Positions 46,728-58,842 of a stretch of 64,000 bases of DNA are shown in pieces. The stretch comes from Camellia lanceoleosa (Eukaryota > Streptophyta > Magnoliopsida > Ericales > Theaceae). The stretch spans positions 46,285,022-46,349,021 of the forward strand of contig CM045768.1 of NCBI GenBank assembly GCA_025200525.1, written 5' to 3'. The notes under the pieces are model-generated. The model did no database searches. It was not told where the DNA came from and worked only from the letters and a program-made list of their open reading frames with translations. Numbering within the stretch: position 1 is the stretch's first letter; each line of letters starts with the position of its first letter. The position numbers and the translations under genes were made by a program.

Positions 46728-46751
46728 TGGGGGGGGGGGGGGGGGGGGGGG
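46700..46751. repeat. (TG)n followed by a 23-base G run
   Basis: About 14 TG units are followed directly by 23 consecutive G (46729-46751). The first can adopt Z-DNA and the second four-stranded G structures. The length of the run may also be affected by sequencing error. Confidence 0.9.
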
Positions 46752-46873
46752 TGGGAAGTATTATTCGATTGGTAAAACTTACAAAAGAGAAGTATTATTA
46801 AATTGGTAAAACTTACAAAAGAGAAGTATTATTAAATTGTTTTGCATAGTTATCAACAAAAAAAAAAAAAAAA

Positions 46874-46938
46874 GGAAAATGAAAAATTCTCCTAAAAAAA
46901 TTCCCCCTAATCCCCATAATTTCCATTTTTGGTAAACT

Positions 46939-46977
<39 letters not shown>

Positions 46978-47033
46978 AAAAGGGAAATTCGGGGGTTTCG
47001 GGGGACCCCCTTTCGAGCTCCCAATCAACACCC
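46874..47033. repeat. Left arm of a dispersed inverted repeat
   Basis: The arm runs from GGAAAATGAAAAATTCTCC through CCCCCTAATCCCC, a T-run of about 30, and GGGAAATTCGGGGGTTTCGG to ATCAACACCC. Its reverse complement is found at 49161-49297. The spacer of about 2.1 kb holds the Tourist-like element 47106-47665 and part of the M3 family. Confidence 0.85.
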
Positions 47034-47105
47034 AAAAAATAACTTGATTCTGATGGATGGAAGGACACATACGTAACAACCTTTTCGTTTTTGTGATAGC
47101 TTTTA

Positions 47106-47665
47106 AGCTTCGTTTGTTTGGAGAGTTAGAGAGGAGATTGAGATTGGTACTGGGGTGGGATCTATTAATATTGTGTTTATTTTGAGAAATGGGGAAGGGA
47201 TTGATAATGAGCTCCGGATTAGGATAGACCTCTCCAAGGAGATTCAGATGGGCTTCTAGGACTTGGCATTAGAAAAATAATCCGCCGGACTAAAATTTTT
47301 ATTTATTTATTTATTTTTTACATGTCTGGCATTGTTTTTGAATATTAATATTTAACTTTTTATTATTTTTTATTAAGTAAAAATCATTATTTTATTTGTT
47401 TTATTTTTTTTATTTTATTTTATTTTGTTTTTATTTTTTTAAAATTTTTACATGTTGAGCATTTTTTTTTAAACATTAATGTTTAATGTTTTTTTTTATT
47501 TTTTTTATTTGTTTTATTATTTTATATTTATTTTATATAAAAATAATTTAATAATCCCTACACTAACAACTATCATCAAAATAAATATAATTTTACTTAA
47601 TCTCCTCACTATTAATCCCCTCACTATCAATCCCCTCTATTCTAACTCTAAAAACAAACGGAGCC
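47106..47665. mobile_element. Tourist-like (PIF/Harbinger) MITE (TSD TTA)
   Basis: 560 bp with termini AGCTTCGTTTGTTTGG and AAAACAAACGGAGCC, flanked by TTA at 47103-47105 and 47666-47668. The GGCTYCGTTTG-type terminal repeat and TWA duplication fit Tourist elements. It has no coding capacity; the 47479-47676 ORF is AT-rich chance. Confidence 0.75.
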
Positions 47666-47668
47666 TTA

Positions 47669-48541
47669 AAGATTAAGGTGAGAATATCCTAAAAGCTGAC
47701 TGTTCATGCATAGCTGTTTATCTGATCATTGATTATGCTGATAGGATTAGTGTTGCCTCATCGTATCCAATCCACACATCAAAAATAAATAAATAAAAAT
47801 CCTACAATCAATTCTATTCTGGTGGTGCCAGGAAGTTAGGAGACCAACCATATTAAAAAGTTACACGTGTATGTGTGTGCGCATGATTGTGCAAAGCTAG
47901 TTGGGACACGCAACGCAATAGAATGAACCAACTTCTTGTATTAATGAGGGTGAAGTGTGGATCAATATTAGATGTTACTTGTTGGGACAATAGTTTCTTG
48001 CTTCAGATATTATATAATTATATTGTTGATTAATAATTTATCTAAAAAATTAAGTTGGTCATACTTATGTTTATAAAGAAGTCAAATACGTGTAAATATT
48101 TTTAATAATTTAGAAGTTGATTAAGTTCTTCAAATTGTTAAAATTAAAATTATAATAACTAAAGTAATACTTTAGTCAAACTAAAAGTTTTAATACCATA
48201 ATTTATCTTTTTTTAAAAAAATAAAAAATAAACTATCAAAACGGAACTAAGTAGGATGATTTTTATTATTTTTTTTTGTAATTTCTAAATTGGTTTCCCT
48301 ATTTGAGTATTCTTCTTGGGAATGTTGTTGTCAAGACTCCTGTTCTTTTGGAGAGTTGTATCAAACCATTTTACTAAAAGGTTTTTTTAGCTAGTTTGTG
48401 TGGCGTGACGTGAATCATGATGCATTAAATTCCCCTATTAAAAATTGTAAACCAACTTATGACCTGTAGTGTCTATCTATATTTTATAAATAAATAAAAA
48501 TGTTAGTAGTGTCCTTTGAATATTATTTAATGGGGGATATA
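47669..48541. other. AT-rich intergenic DNA
   Basis: About 870 bp without supported genes or recognisable repeats beyond short A/T runs. Confidence 0.6.
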
Positions 48542-48928
48542 TAATTCCTAATATATGAAATTATTGTTTAATATGTCCTATGATAATTAATGATATTTTT
48601 TTTATTAAATACCATTAAAAAAATTACTGTTTGTTAATTTTCAGTGACAGTTTGAAAATTTTGTCACAAAAAATGTCACCAATTATAAGTTTTAGCAAAA
48701 GTTTAAAAAAAGTCACAAAAAAAAAGGTCACTAATTTTTAATTTTTAGCGATAGTTTGAAAAAATCAACATAGAAAAGCGTTACTAATTGTAAGTTTTAG
48801 CGACAATTTATAAAAACTGTAATAAAAAAGTCACTAATTATCAATTTTTAGCAACATATACAAACAATCGTCACAAAAAATTATTTTTAATGACAATTTT
48901 ACTGAGACTTATTTTCAATAGGACTTAA
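48542..48928 (-). mobile_element. MITE family M3, copy 2 (inverted)
   Basis: Reverse-complement relative of 42818-43197 and 51559-51921, ending TTTTCAATAGGACTT at the right. It has the same alternating motifs (AAGTTTTAGCGACA, ATTTTTAGCAACAT). Ends are approximate. Confidence 0.7.
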
Positions 48929-49160
48929 TTGAAATTAAATCCAACTATTAGAACCTATTGATAATTTATTCATGTTTAAAATATTTTCAAAATACTGAAA
49001 ATGTTAAAAGAAAATTTTCAAATGAGTGAAAAGTGTATTGTTACACTGTTTTTGTCTTATTTTTATGCCTTTAGATCAATTATTAGTAGGACCTTAAATT
49101 CAAAATTTCACATCGTAAATAACAATTAAACAATTTTCAAATTGAATGCATAATCCTCAT

Positions 49161-49297
49161 GGGCGTTGATAAATCCCCCGAAACCCCCGAATTTCTCTTT
49201 CAAGTAAAAAAAAAAAAAAAAAAAAAAAATAGTTTGTCAAAAATAAAAATTAGGGGGATTAGGGGGAGTTTTTTTAGGAGGATTTTTCATTTTCCAA
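49161..49297. repeat. Right arm of a dispersed inverted repeat
   Basis: Reverse complement of 46874-47033, from GGGCGTTGATAAATCCCCCG to TTTTTCATTTTCC, with an A-run of about 29 at the place of the T-run. Either two opposite copies of one short element or the ends of a larger foldback. Confidence 0.85.
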
Positions 49298-49896
49298 TCC
49301 TCATTTATCAAAACACCTAAAAGTTTTTATGTAAAATTACAAATATATCACGTTGAGTACTAAGATATGACCTAAGCTATACACGAGATAAAATAATACA
49401 TTATTTTTTTAATAAGATACATATCATTTACATTTAATCTTTTTTTCATTTTACTGTTCATAAGTAAAAAATTAAATATAAATTTATAAGTTGTATATTA
49501 ATTACTTCCTCTCCCCACTAAAACAAATTTATTCGTTAATCAATATGTTTTTTTTAAAAAAAATTTTGAAAATATAATAATAAACAATTTGTTTTATTAG
49601 TTTTCTCTCCCCAACTCATACATTCAATATTTTTTTCCTTTAAAATGTATAAATAATATGTGCAATTTACTAAAATAAAATAAAAAAAGTACAAATAAAT
49701 TTATGAAATGTGTTCATTCGATTTAAAAATTAAAAATATTATTTAAAAGAGCACAATTAAATGAAATTTTAAAATTAATAGAATTTAAGAACTTTACAAA
49801 GAACAAAATAATATTATAAGACATTTCTTTATAAGTTTTATTGGTCAGAATTTCTATTATGAAATTTTTGGCATAAACAATAGATTTTTTTAAATA

Positions 49897-50245
49897 AATT
49901 AGAAATACACCCCACGAGGTTTGCTTAAAATTCAGATTGCTCCTTGTGATTTGAAAAATTACAAATACCCTCTTATTAGAATTTTTTATTTAACATAATT
50001 AACTAAAAAAAAATAAAATTCATAATTAATCTCCTATACAATAATAAAATTATCTAAATTATTAATTGAAACATATTTTTTACATCATTAAAACTTATTA
50101 ATTGACTTGATGATTTATTAATAAAAGAGAAGATTTGTTATGAAATTAGAAATCTCAGGGGATGAAATGTAATTTTCAAAACTATAGGGGCGATTTATAT
50201 TTCAATCAAACCTCAGGAGGTGTATTTGTAATTTACTAATTTTTT
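49897..50245. mobile_element. MITE with terminal repeat AATACACC..GAGGTTTG (possibly Mutator-type)
   Basis: The left end AAATACACCCCACGAGGTTTG and the right end CAAACCTCAGGAGGTGTATTTG are inverted repeats about 340 bp apart. The interior has a second inner pairing and no ORF. Such termini are widespread in dicots. The flanking duplication is ambiguous, so the superfamily assignment is tentative. Confidence 0.72.
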
Positions 50246-50827
50246 TTAAAAAAAGTTTTGTAGTTTGAGACCTTAAAACTCCAAAAACAGTCTCTGTTAA
50301 AATAAAAATAAAAAAATATTTTCAATAAGGATTGGATAATCTCATGTTACTTTATTTATTTATTTATTTATTATTTAAGTTATAGCATATTGCATTTTTT
50401 TAGTTTTGTAATAATTAAATAAGTCATATTGTTTAGTAATTTTGTTAGTTTTCTTAACTTTTTTTTTTATAACTTTCATAGGAAGACTTTTTCTTTTTTT
50501 TCTTTTGTTCTTTTTCAATATTAATGATTTTTAAAAAAAAAAAAAGAAACTGAATTAAATTTTTATTTTTATTTTTAATTTTAATTTTGTGTAACTTAGA
50601 GTACTGACAATTTTTAAAATTTTCACTTTTTAACTTGTTTTATGAAATATTTTTTACTTTTTGATATTTGAAAAATGACAAAATGATTTTTTTTAACTAA
50701 GAAAATTACTTTCAAAACCTTAGGCACAAAAGGCTTTAATTACATATCTGGTGGGCTAATTTTCAATATTCAAAAAAAAAATACTCGTAGTTTTAATGTG
50801 AAGAACTTATTTTAGATCAAATTTTAA
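50246..50827. other. AT-rich intergenic DNA
   Basis: No gene or clear repeat is seen; long T and A runs only. Confidence 0.6.
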
Positions 50828-51056
50828 GGCCCATTTGGCAAGTGATTTTTTTAGTCAAAAAGTCAATGTGTCACTAAAAAAATCAAAAAGTCAACTACTT
50901 ATACAAAAAAAAATCAAAGATTCTATTTTCTCTTTACTTTTTGCACATCTTTTCGTAAAAAGTCAAAAATTCATCCCAAACATACTAATTTTTTTATATC
51001 ATATTTTAGTCAAAAAGTTAAAAAATTACTAAAAAAGCATGTTTCCAAACGAAGCC
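50828..51056. mobile_element. Tourist-like (PIF/Harbinger) MITE, short (TSD TAA)
   Basis: 229 bp with termini GGCCCATTTGGCAAG and TTTCCAAACGAAGCC, flanked by TAA at 50825-50827 and 51057-51059. The interior is symmetrical (AGTCAAAAAGTCAA near both ends), as in a foldback MITE. Confidence 0.8.
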
Positions 51057-51558
51057 TAAGTATTAATATGTAAGTATCAATTCCTGCAAAACTCATTACT
51101 AAAGCTATTCCAAATTTTAACCCTAAACTAAATTTCAAATTAATTTTACATACTTGTAATATTCTTTTGTATGAATAGAGTTTTTCATTAAAAGTATATG
51201 AATAACATTTCTTTCTTTGAGTGCACCTTCAATAACAAACAAAATACAAATGAAATGTAAAAATATGAAAATAATATCACTGTAAAAATATTAAATTACT
51301 CTACAACTATAAATAAATCATACACTCTAATGAAGTTTTATTGAGCAAATCATATATTCTAATAGTGTTTGATTAAGTATCACTGTAAATACATTAAATT
51401 TAATCACTCTAAATTAATAAACAAACCACATATTCTAATGAAATTTTATTGAGCATCATTGTAAATATATTATAACTATAATAAACGAAAACATGTAATA
51501 GCATTATAGATTAATTGTACAATAAATCACTAATAGATCGTAATAGTTACTTTCTATT

Positions 51559-51921
51559 AAGTCCTATTGAAAATAAGTCATAATAAAATCGTCGCTAAAA
51601 AAAATGTTGTGACGATTTTTTGTATGTCGCTAAAAATTGCCATTTAGTAATTTTTTTTATCACGATTTTTATAAATGATTATTAAAACTTATAATTAGTG
51701 ACATTTTTTGTAACGAATTTTTTCAATTGTCGCTAAAAGCTAAAAATTAGTGACAATTTTTTTAAACTATTGTTAAAACTTATAATTAATGACATTTTTG
51801 TGACAATTTTTAAACTGTTGCTGAAAATTAACAATTAGTGACATTTTTTAATAGTGTTTGATAAAAACACCATTAATTCTTACAGAACCTATTAGATAAT
51901 AAGTCCATCTATTAGGACCTA
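51559..51921 (+). mobile_element. MITE family M3, copy 3
   Basis: About 363 bp, beginning AAGTCCTATTGAAAATAAGT and ending ATCTATTAGGACCT. These are the clearest terminal inverted repeats of the family. The interior is collinear with 42818-43197. Confidence 0.75.
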
Positions 51922-54900
51922 CACACAAATCCCCCTTAATTGTATACTTGATAAAAGCTTTCAAGTTTAGGTGAAGAATAAAGTTTTGGTTGAGAGATAC
52001 AGCAAAGTTTGAAGTTTTTACAATTTTTATTTTTTCTTGAGTTGATATCTGTGAAAAGTTTGGGTAGAGAGACATAAATTAAGATAATGCATTATATATA
52101 TAAAGAATCTAATACTTATCTAATATATTAAAATGATAATTATCTTATTTTATTTTATCTAGCATAGCTTTTATCATTTGAAATTTGAATACTCAATCCT
52201 TTAAGTATAATATTTGTTTGTTTGTTTTTATTTTAATAGTCAATCAATTATTTGGTTTTTAAAGGGTATTGTTTGTTTGTTTTTATTAAATAAAATGATA
52301 CATGATCCAACAAAAAAAATTGAGTATGCCATTATTTTAGTATTTTTAAAATTAAAAAATCAATCAACTTGTTTAGTTTCATAACTCATAATTCACTTTT
52401 CAGAAAATTGAATTTTTTTGTTTTTCGTATTTTTTTTTTTTGTTTTTACTGAATTTTTTTTTAATATTTTAAGCAATTTTTTTAATTTTAAATGCACCTA
52501 ACATAAATACATTTAAAAAGTATAATATTCGTGAAAAAAATCTTTAAAAAATTTACTAAATATCAAAATTCAAAAAAATTCTAAAATTCAGTACATTTTT
52601 TGTATTCTTGTGTATTTATTAATTTTAAAAAAAAATATTTTTACAAATATTTTACTTTTGTAGATACATCTAAGTAAGGTGCATCTAAAAAAGTAAAAAC
52701 ATTGCTTAAAATTTAAAAAATATTCACTAAAAACAAAAAAAAATGAAAAACAAAAACTTAATTTCTAAAAAATTAAATTTAGAAAATTGAAACCAAATAC
52801 AGTGAATATTATCTTATGTATGTTAATACTTATTTGATTGTAAAATAGATTAGTTAAAAAATACTCTTAGTTATCTTTCCATAGCTTTATTTATTTATAT
52901 GCGTCCATATAAAAAAAACATAATTTTTATTTTTTTATTTTTTTATAAGCGAGAAGAATATGGAGAGATAAATTAGCTATGAGTAGAAATAGATCAATTA
53001 AAAAAATATTCTTATTTATTTTTTACAGCTACATCTTTTTATGTTCATATCAAGAACTTAATATTTGTTATCTCATTTTTTTGTCGTCTTTTTAAAAAAA
53101 TAATAAATAATTAGAAATTAGGAAAAGAGCAGGTGAGGCTAGAGGGCTCGCCACGCCTAAATAACCCTAAGACTTTGAAAATTTGTATAATAAGATATCA
53201 TAAATGTTTGTTTTTAACTACACAAAATTTAAATTTAAAAAAATTATAATTGTTATTTAATTCTTATCTAATTTTTAACTTACTACACCTCAATTATTAT
53301 TATTATTATTATTATTATTATTTTATTATTTTTTTTTTTACAAATTTAAAAAAATTGTAGGTGACATTTCACTCTTATCTAATTTTTAAACTACTACCCT
53401 CTTCAGTTATTCTATTATTAGAGTTATATTAGATTTTTTTTTTAAAGATTTATCTTATTTTATTTTTCAATTTTTAAATTTTAACTTGATTTATTGTTTT
53501 CAATCTTCATCTGATGTTTATTGAATTTCTCCCTACCTCATTTTTTTAGAATTTATTTAATTTTCTCTTTCTATATTCTTATAGTTCATCCTCAACTTTA
53601 AACTTGGTTTTTTTTTATCGCTGTCGTATATTTACACAATCCACTACCGCTCTTGATTTTTAGTTGAATTTATTCTTTTTCAAAAATTTATCTAATTTTC
53701 TCTTTCTATATTCATCTTCAAATTTAAACTCTTTTTTTTTTTTTAATCTTTATCTTATATTTATAGAATTTCACTCTTACTCTTTTTGTTTTCAATTGAG
53801 TTTATTCGATTGAGTGTATTTCAAAAAAATTAATTTGCCTTACATATTTATATAAACATAGTGAAATCACTTAAATCTATCATTTAAATATCCATCTAAA
53901 TTAATATCATAGTATTTTAGTTAATTTTTAACATATTTAGTATTATTTATCACAGTTGGTTACTTTCCCAGTACGAATTTTACACTAGTTTGCTTATATA
54001 TATAATATAGATATATATATCATATGTTTACGGTAAAAAATAGTAGTACAATATATTTAACATAAAAAAAAAATAAAAAAGGTTAAAACAAAAGCAGCGG
54101 ACGGCGCAGCACTCCAAAGTTGAATGAGTATAAATAATTGTCTTAAAATATATTAATTCAAAGCTAATCTGCCTCTTTTGTATATAATCATAGATTACAA
54201 GCACCTTCTAGGGAAAGATAAAAGTTGTCGACCATTTTTGTGACCTTAATGCCACACCCACTTGTTGAAAAGTACAGTTAGTGCCTGTATTATGGAAAGT
54301 TTATTCATAATTAATACTATAGTGCCTTTTTTAAGAGGGGAATATATTGCCTTTAAAAGTCTAATTCTGTTATTTGTGAGATAATTGATATCTCTATTGT
54401 GCCCACAATGGCTTTTTTTTTTTTTTAATTGGTCACATAGGACCAAACTTTTTTGGAAAAAATTACAAATCAAGCCAACTTTGTAAAAATAATTACAAAT
54501 ATATGAAAAAGTTTCTGATTTTAATAATTAAAATTTATAAACCATTAATCTAATTTTATTTTTTTTTCATCTTTCAACTGACATGTTATTTCCTCATTTT
54601 TTTTGTGCCCAATAAGGCTATGTTTGGTTTTATGAATTTGGAAGAGATTTAGAAAAGACAATAGAAAAAAACGTATGAAACGTAGGTGAAATGTAGTAAT
54701 TTTCATTTACATTTCACTTTTTTTTTTTTTTTTTTTTTGCTTTTTCAAATTTTAAAATTAAACACAGCTTGAAAAGAGTTGGCCTATTAGAGATAGGTAA
54801 AATTTTATATACAATACCACCCACATGTTGAAACTAACAATTCTTTGCTATAATATGGTAGAAAAAGAAGTGCTAATGTTTCATTTGTTTTATCTCAATC

Positions 54901-54927
54901 TGCAAGATCATTATGCTATGCCATATC
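51922..54927. other. AT-rich intergenic DNA
   Basis: About 3 kb with no supported gene. It contains MITE family M4 copy 1 (52369-52800), a (TTA)n tract near 53295-53325 and several T-runs (about 54413-54426, 54718-54738). Minus-strand ORFs at 51848-52075 and 54246-54473 have no domain. Confidence 0.6.
52369..52800 (+). mobile_element. MITE family M4, copy 1
   Basis: The ends TTGTTTAGTTTC and GAAACCAAATAC are inverted repeats. Inside, a block near GGTGCATCTAAAAAAGTAAA appears twice in opposite orientation. A relative lies at 55523-55972. The duplication could not be fixed. Confidence 0.62.
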
Positions 54928-57900
54928 ACGTGGTACAAATTAGTTTTTGGTAATATAGATTAACTTTTGGATATTAATTTTATTTAATCCTCTGTTATGT
55001 ATGGAATTATATTTATGAGATTGAATTATACTTGATTTGTATGGAATTTCTATTGGAAATAGTAATTTGATGTTAAATATGAATTTTTTTGATGGTTGAA
55101 AGTGAAATGTGTGCATGTTGTGGAATAGTTGCTAATTTTATCAGTATATGGATTATTTTATTTATATACAGGGTACAAATTGTATTAATAATGGAATAAA
55201 TACAGGTGGTCGAGAAATTAATTAAAAAAAATTATAAAATTTTTGATGACTAAATATTTTGGTAGCCAAAAATACAAGTAAAATTTTTTCATAATTAAAT
55301 ATTTAGTAGTAAAAAAAAATAAAAGACTTTTGGCAATCAAATAGTTAGTAGCCAAAATAAATCAAAACGAGAGAAGAAACTTTTGCCGACTAAATATTTT
55401 AGTCACAAAAGAATATGACATCCTTCAACAAGTAAAATGTTTGGTCGGAAAATACCATGAAATGAAAATCTAATCTTTTGGCAACTAAAATGTTTAGTCG
55501 TGAAAACTAACAACAACTAAACTATTTGGTTACTAAATTTATTATTATTTTTGAGTTTTGTAGATTAAGTTTTTTGAAAATTGATTTTTTTGGTTTTTGT
55601 GTTTTTTTGTTTTTACTGAATATTTTTTAAATTTTAAACATTTTTTTTTACTTTTTTAGATGCACCTTACTTAGATGTATCTAAAAAGTAAAAAAATTGT
55701 GAAAAATATTTTAAAAAATTAATAAATTCATAAAAATATAAAAAAATATACTGAATTCTTGTATTTTTTTTTTGTATTTTTGGTATTTAGTGAATTTTTA
55801 AAAGATTTTTTTTACGATTTTTTTACTTTTTAGGTGTATTTATGTTAGGTGTGTCTAAAAAGTAAAAAAATTGCTTAAAATATTAAAAAAATTCAATAAA
55901 AACAAAAAAAACACGGAAAATAAGAAAGTAGAATTTTCTGAAAAGTATTTTGAAAAACTAGAAACCAAGCAATTAGTGCCTAAAATTTTTGGTCAGTAAA
56001 TGTATTAGTATTAGCGACTAAAATGTTTTAGCGACTAAATATTTTAGTCACCGAAAGTAAATTTTATTTTGATTTAATTACTTTCGGCAACTAAATATTT
56101 GGTCGTCAAAGCGTTATGTTTGGCAACTAAGTCTATTTTAGTAGCTGAAGATAAGATAATTAGCGACTAATGTCAATTTAGTCACCATTGACTATTGCCG
56201 ACAAGGCTTTGGCAACCAACAGGGCGACGAAGAACTTTAGTTGCCATTGACTTTCGGTGATTAAAAATTTGATCGCCATAAATGTAATTTCCTGTAGTGG
56301 CATAATCAGCTTTCATACTTTCTTTTTTTTTTTTTTTTTAAGAAAAAAAGAAATTTTATTAACATGAAACAAAAGAAGAAATGCAAAACGAGGCAAAGGT
56401 CAAAGCTTGGGAATCCTGAAATGGTGCATTTGTGAAAACTATTTGATCCCTTTAAATTACAAAATAAGAACAATATAAATGAGTGGAGCAGGAAAAGAGG
56501 GACTCATTCTTTTTGATGTTGTATGGCACAATAAGAATGTGTACATAAGTTTTAAAATTTTGTCATTGTCATTGTGATAGCCAATATCTTTTTCTTTTTT
56601 CTTTTTTTTTTGTGTGGTTATTGTCATGTTGTTATTCATGAATTAATCACTTACTCCTACTATTATTTGATAAAGAACACAAAAGAAAGAAAGTGTAGAT
56701 ATATATATATATAAGAAAAGTACAAGTTGATTGCTGAGCATGTTCTAAATTTGTATCCTTTTGTCATTGTTCCTCAATTGAGTGGGTAAAGTTGCTTAGT
56801 GCGGTGTAGAACACAACTTTCTTCGTGGAAACTACTAATCATCTATAGTTAATGCTAGTAAATAAATCAAACGCTGTCAGAAAATTATAGGCCACTTTGT
56901 AGATTCTATAGATGTCAAATTTTATGGACGAAAAATGTTATAAATGACTAAATGTCTTATATGGATATGACTTCTACACTTATGTGAGATATTTGATTAT
57001 TTATTTAGTAGAAAATTTGATATTCTTAGTATTATCATTTATAGATATTTTGCTTTGACTAATACTATACGCACAAAATTTTTGTAAAAAAAATATTACA
57101 AACAATGATGTGATTGTTTATAATTAAAAAAAAAATTTAAATTAAAATATTTTTTATTGTAACTTATGGATTTAAAAATATTATTTAAGTACTAAAAACT
57201 CCCATCCAAAGCTTATTTAAAGTTTAGTAGCCAAACCTTTGCCGACTAGGCTAGTTGTATAAAAATGTTACGCATGTTTAAGAATGTAAATAAAAACTCC
57301 CATCCAAAAAAAAAACGTAAATAAATACTTTGAGGTTGTTTGAAAAGTGCAAAATAAATATATTTTTTGACATTTTATAAAAAGATATAAAAATATAACA
57401 ATGTAATGTAAATTAAAAAAGATTAAAAAGATTAAAAAAATACACTTTTTAATAAATGTCAAATAACCTCTTGATATGCTGAAAAAACATTGTAGGTAAC
57501 TGTTACACAATCTCTCCATATTCAATACATGCATTGGCCGTTCAAAAAAATAATTTTTTTTCTAATTTTTTTTTTTGTTGTTGCTCCTACTAGATTTTTG
57601 GTCCAGCTGAGGAAGAATTCCTCACCTATCAAGGATGTACTTAGAGGGGATACCTTACAGGAAATGATACTTTTAGCGACTAAAATATTGGTCGCCAAAA
57701 GTCCTATGCTTGGTCATCGAAACTAATTAGCGACTAATTTTTTTTTGTCTCCAAGGTTGTTGCCCATACCCTGTCAGCGATAGTATTGGCAACTAAACTA
57801 GTTTTGGCCGAATGTGAGCGTTTGACGACTAAAATTTGGTTAGTTAACAAAGGTTATCTTTTGGCAACTAAAAGATTAGTCGCCGAAAGTGAACGTTTGG

Positions 57901-58842
57901 CTACTAAACTTTGGTTAGTCGGCAAAGGTTATTTTTTGACAACTAAAATATTAGTTGCCGAAAGTTCTCACATAAAACTAAATTCAACTATTAGAGACTA
58001 AAGTTTTAGTCGCCAATAGGAAATTTGTCGCAGATAATAAACTTTGCTTGGTCGCTAATACTATACTTTATGCTACTAAACTTTTATTAGTCGGCAAATG
58101 AAACATTTTGGCGATTAAAAGTATAAGCCGCCAAAAGTGATATTTAGTTATTGGAGACTACACATTTTAGTCACCAAAAGGGTGGAAGTTTTCATTTCAT
58201 TCTTTCGTGACCAAATTGTGTGGTCGTTGTTAGTTTTCATGACTAAACATTTTAGTCGCCAAAATGGTGGATCTTTTTCATTTCGTTCTTTTGCGACCAA
58301 ATTGTTTGGTCACCAAAGGATGTTGTGCTTTCCGCTACCAAAATATTTAGCCGGCAATAGTTTATTCCTCATTCTGATTTGTTTTGGCCACCAACATATT
58401 TAGTCGCCAAAAGCTTTATAATTTTTTTAAAAAAAAATTAATTTCTCAACCACCTGTATTTATTCTATTATTAGTGCAACATATACCCTGTATATATAAA
58501 GAAAATAATCCTTGAATATTGATTATATTAGCAACCATTCAACAACGTGCACACATTCATTAACTTTCAACCATCCAAAAAATTCATATTTAACAGGAAA
58601 TTATAAATGTAATAGAAATTCCATATCGACTAAGTATATTCCAATCTCAAAAATATAATTCCATAGATAACATAGGATTAAGCAAATTTAATATTGAAAA
58701 GGTAATATATACCATGCAAAAATAGTAATTTGTACTGCACTCCATACATAACATTTTTTTAAGTAAATTTAATATCCAAAAGGTAATCTCTACCATGACA
58801 AAACAGTAATCCATACCGTACCAAAAACTAATTGTACCACAT
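54928..58842. repeat. Large inverted-repeat structure with CACTA-like subterminal arrays
   Basis: The left arm is about 54928-56299 and the right arm about 57653-58842. The outer 300 bp of each arm are inverted copies (TACAAATTAGTTTTTGG versus CCAAAAACTAATTGTACC; AAATACAGGTGGTCGAGAAA versus TTTCTCAACCACCTGTATTT). The inner parts are arrays of 30-80 bp units built on GCGACTAAA...TTTAGTCGCCAAAAG. The arrays end facing each other: left at TTTCCTGTAGTG (56299), right from CCTTACAGGAAA (57653), both like the CACTACAGGAAA end of CACTA elements. The 1,353-bp spacer has no supported gene; a T-run and A-rich stretch near 56320-56360 suggest a retroposed fragment. Confidence 0.72.
55523..55972 (-). mobile_element. 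MITE family M4, copy 2, inside the left arm
   Basis: It aligns in inverse orientation with 52369-52800 (right end GAAAAACTAGAAACCAAGCAA; inner block ATGCACCTTACTTAGATG). It explains part of the length difference between the two arms. Confidence 0.62.

Noticed and set aside
56300..57652. A host gene in the spacer of the large inverted repeat
   Set aside because: Only short AT-rich ORFs and homopolymers; no splice-compatible coding stretch or motif.
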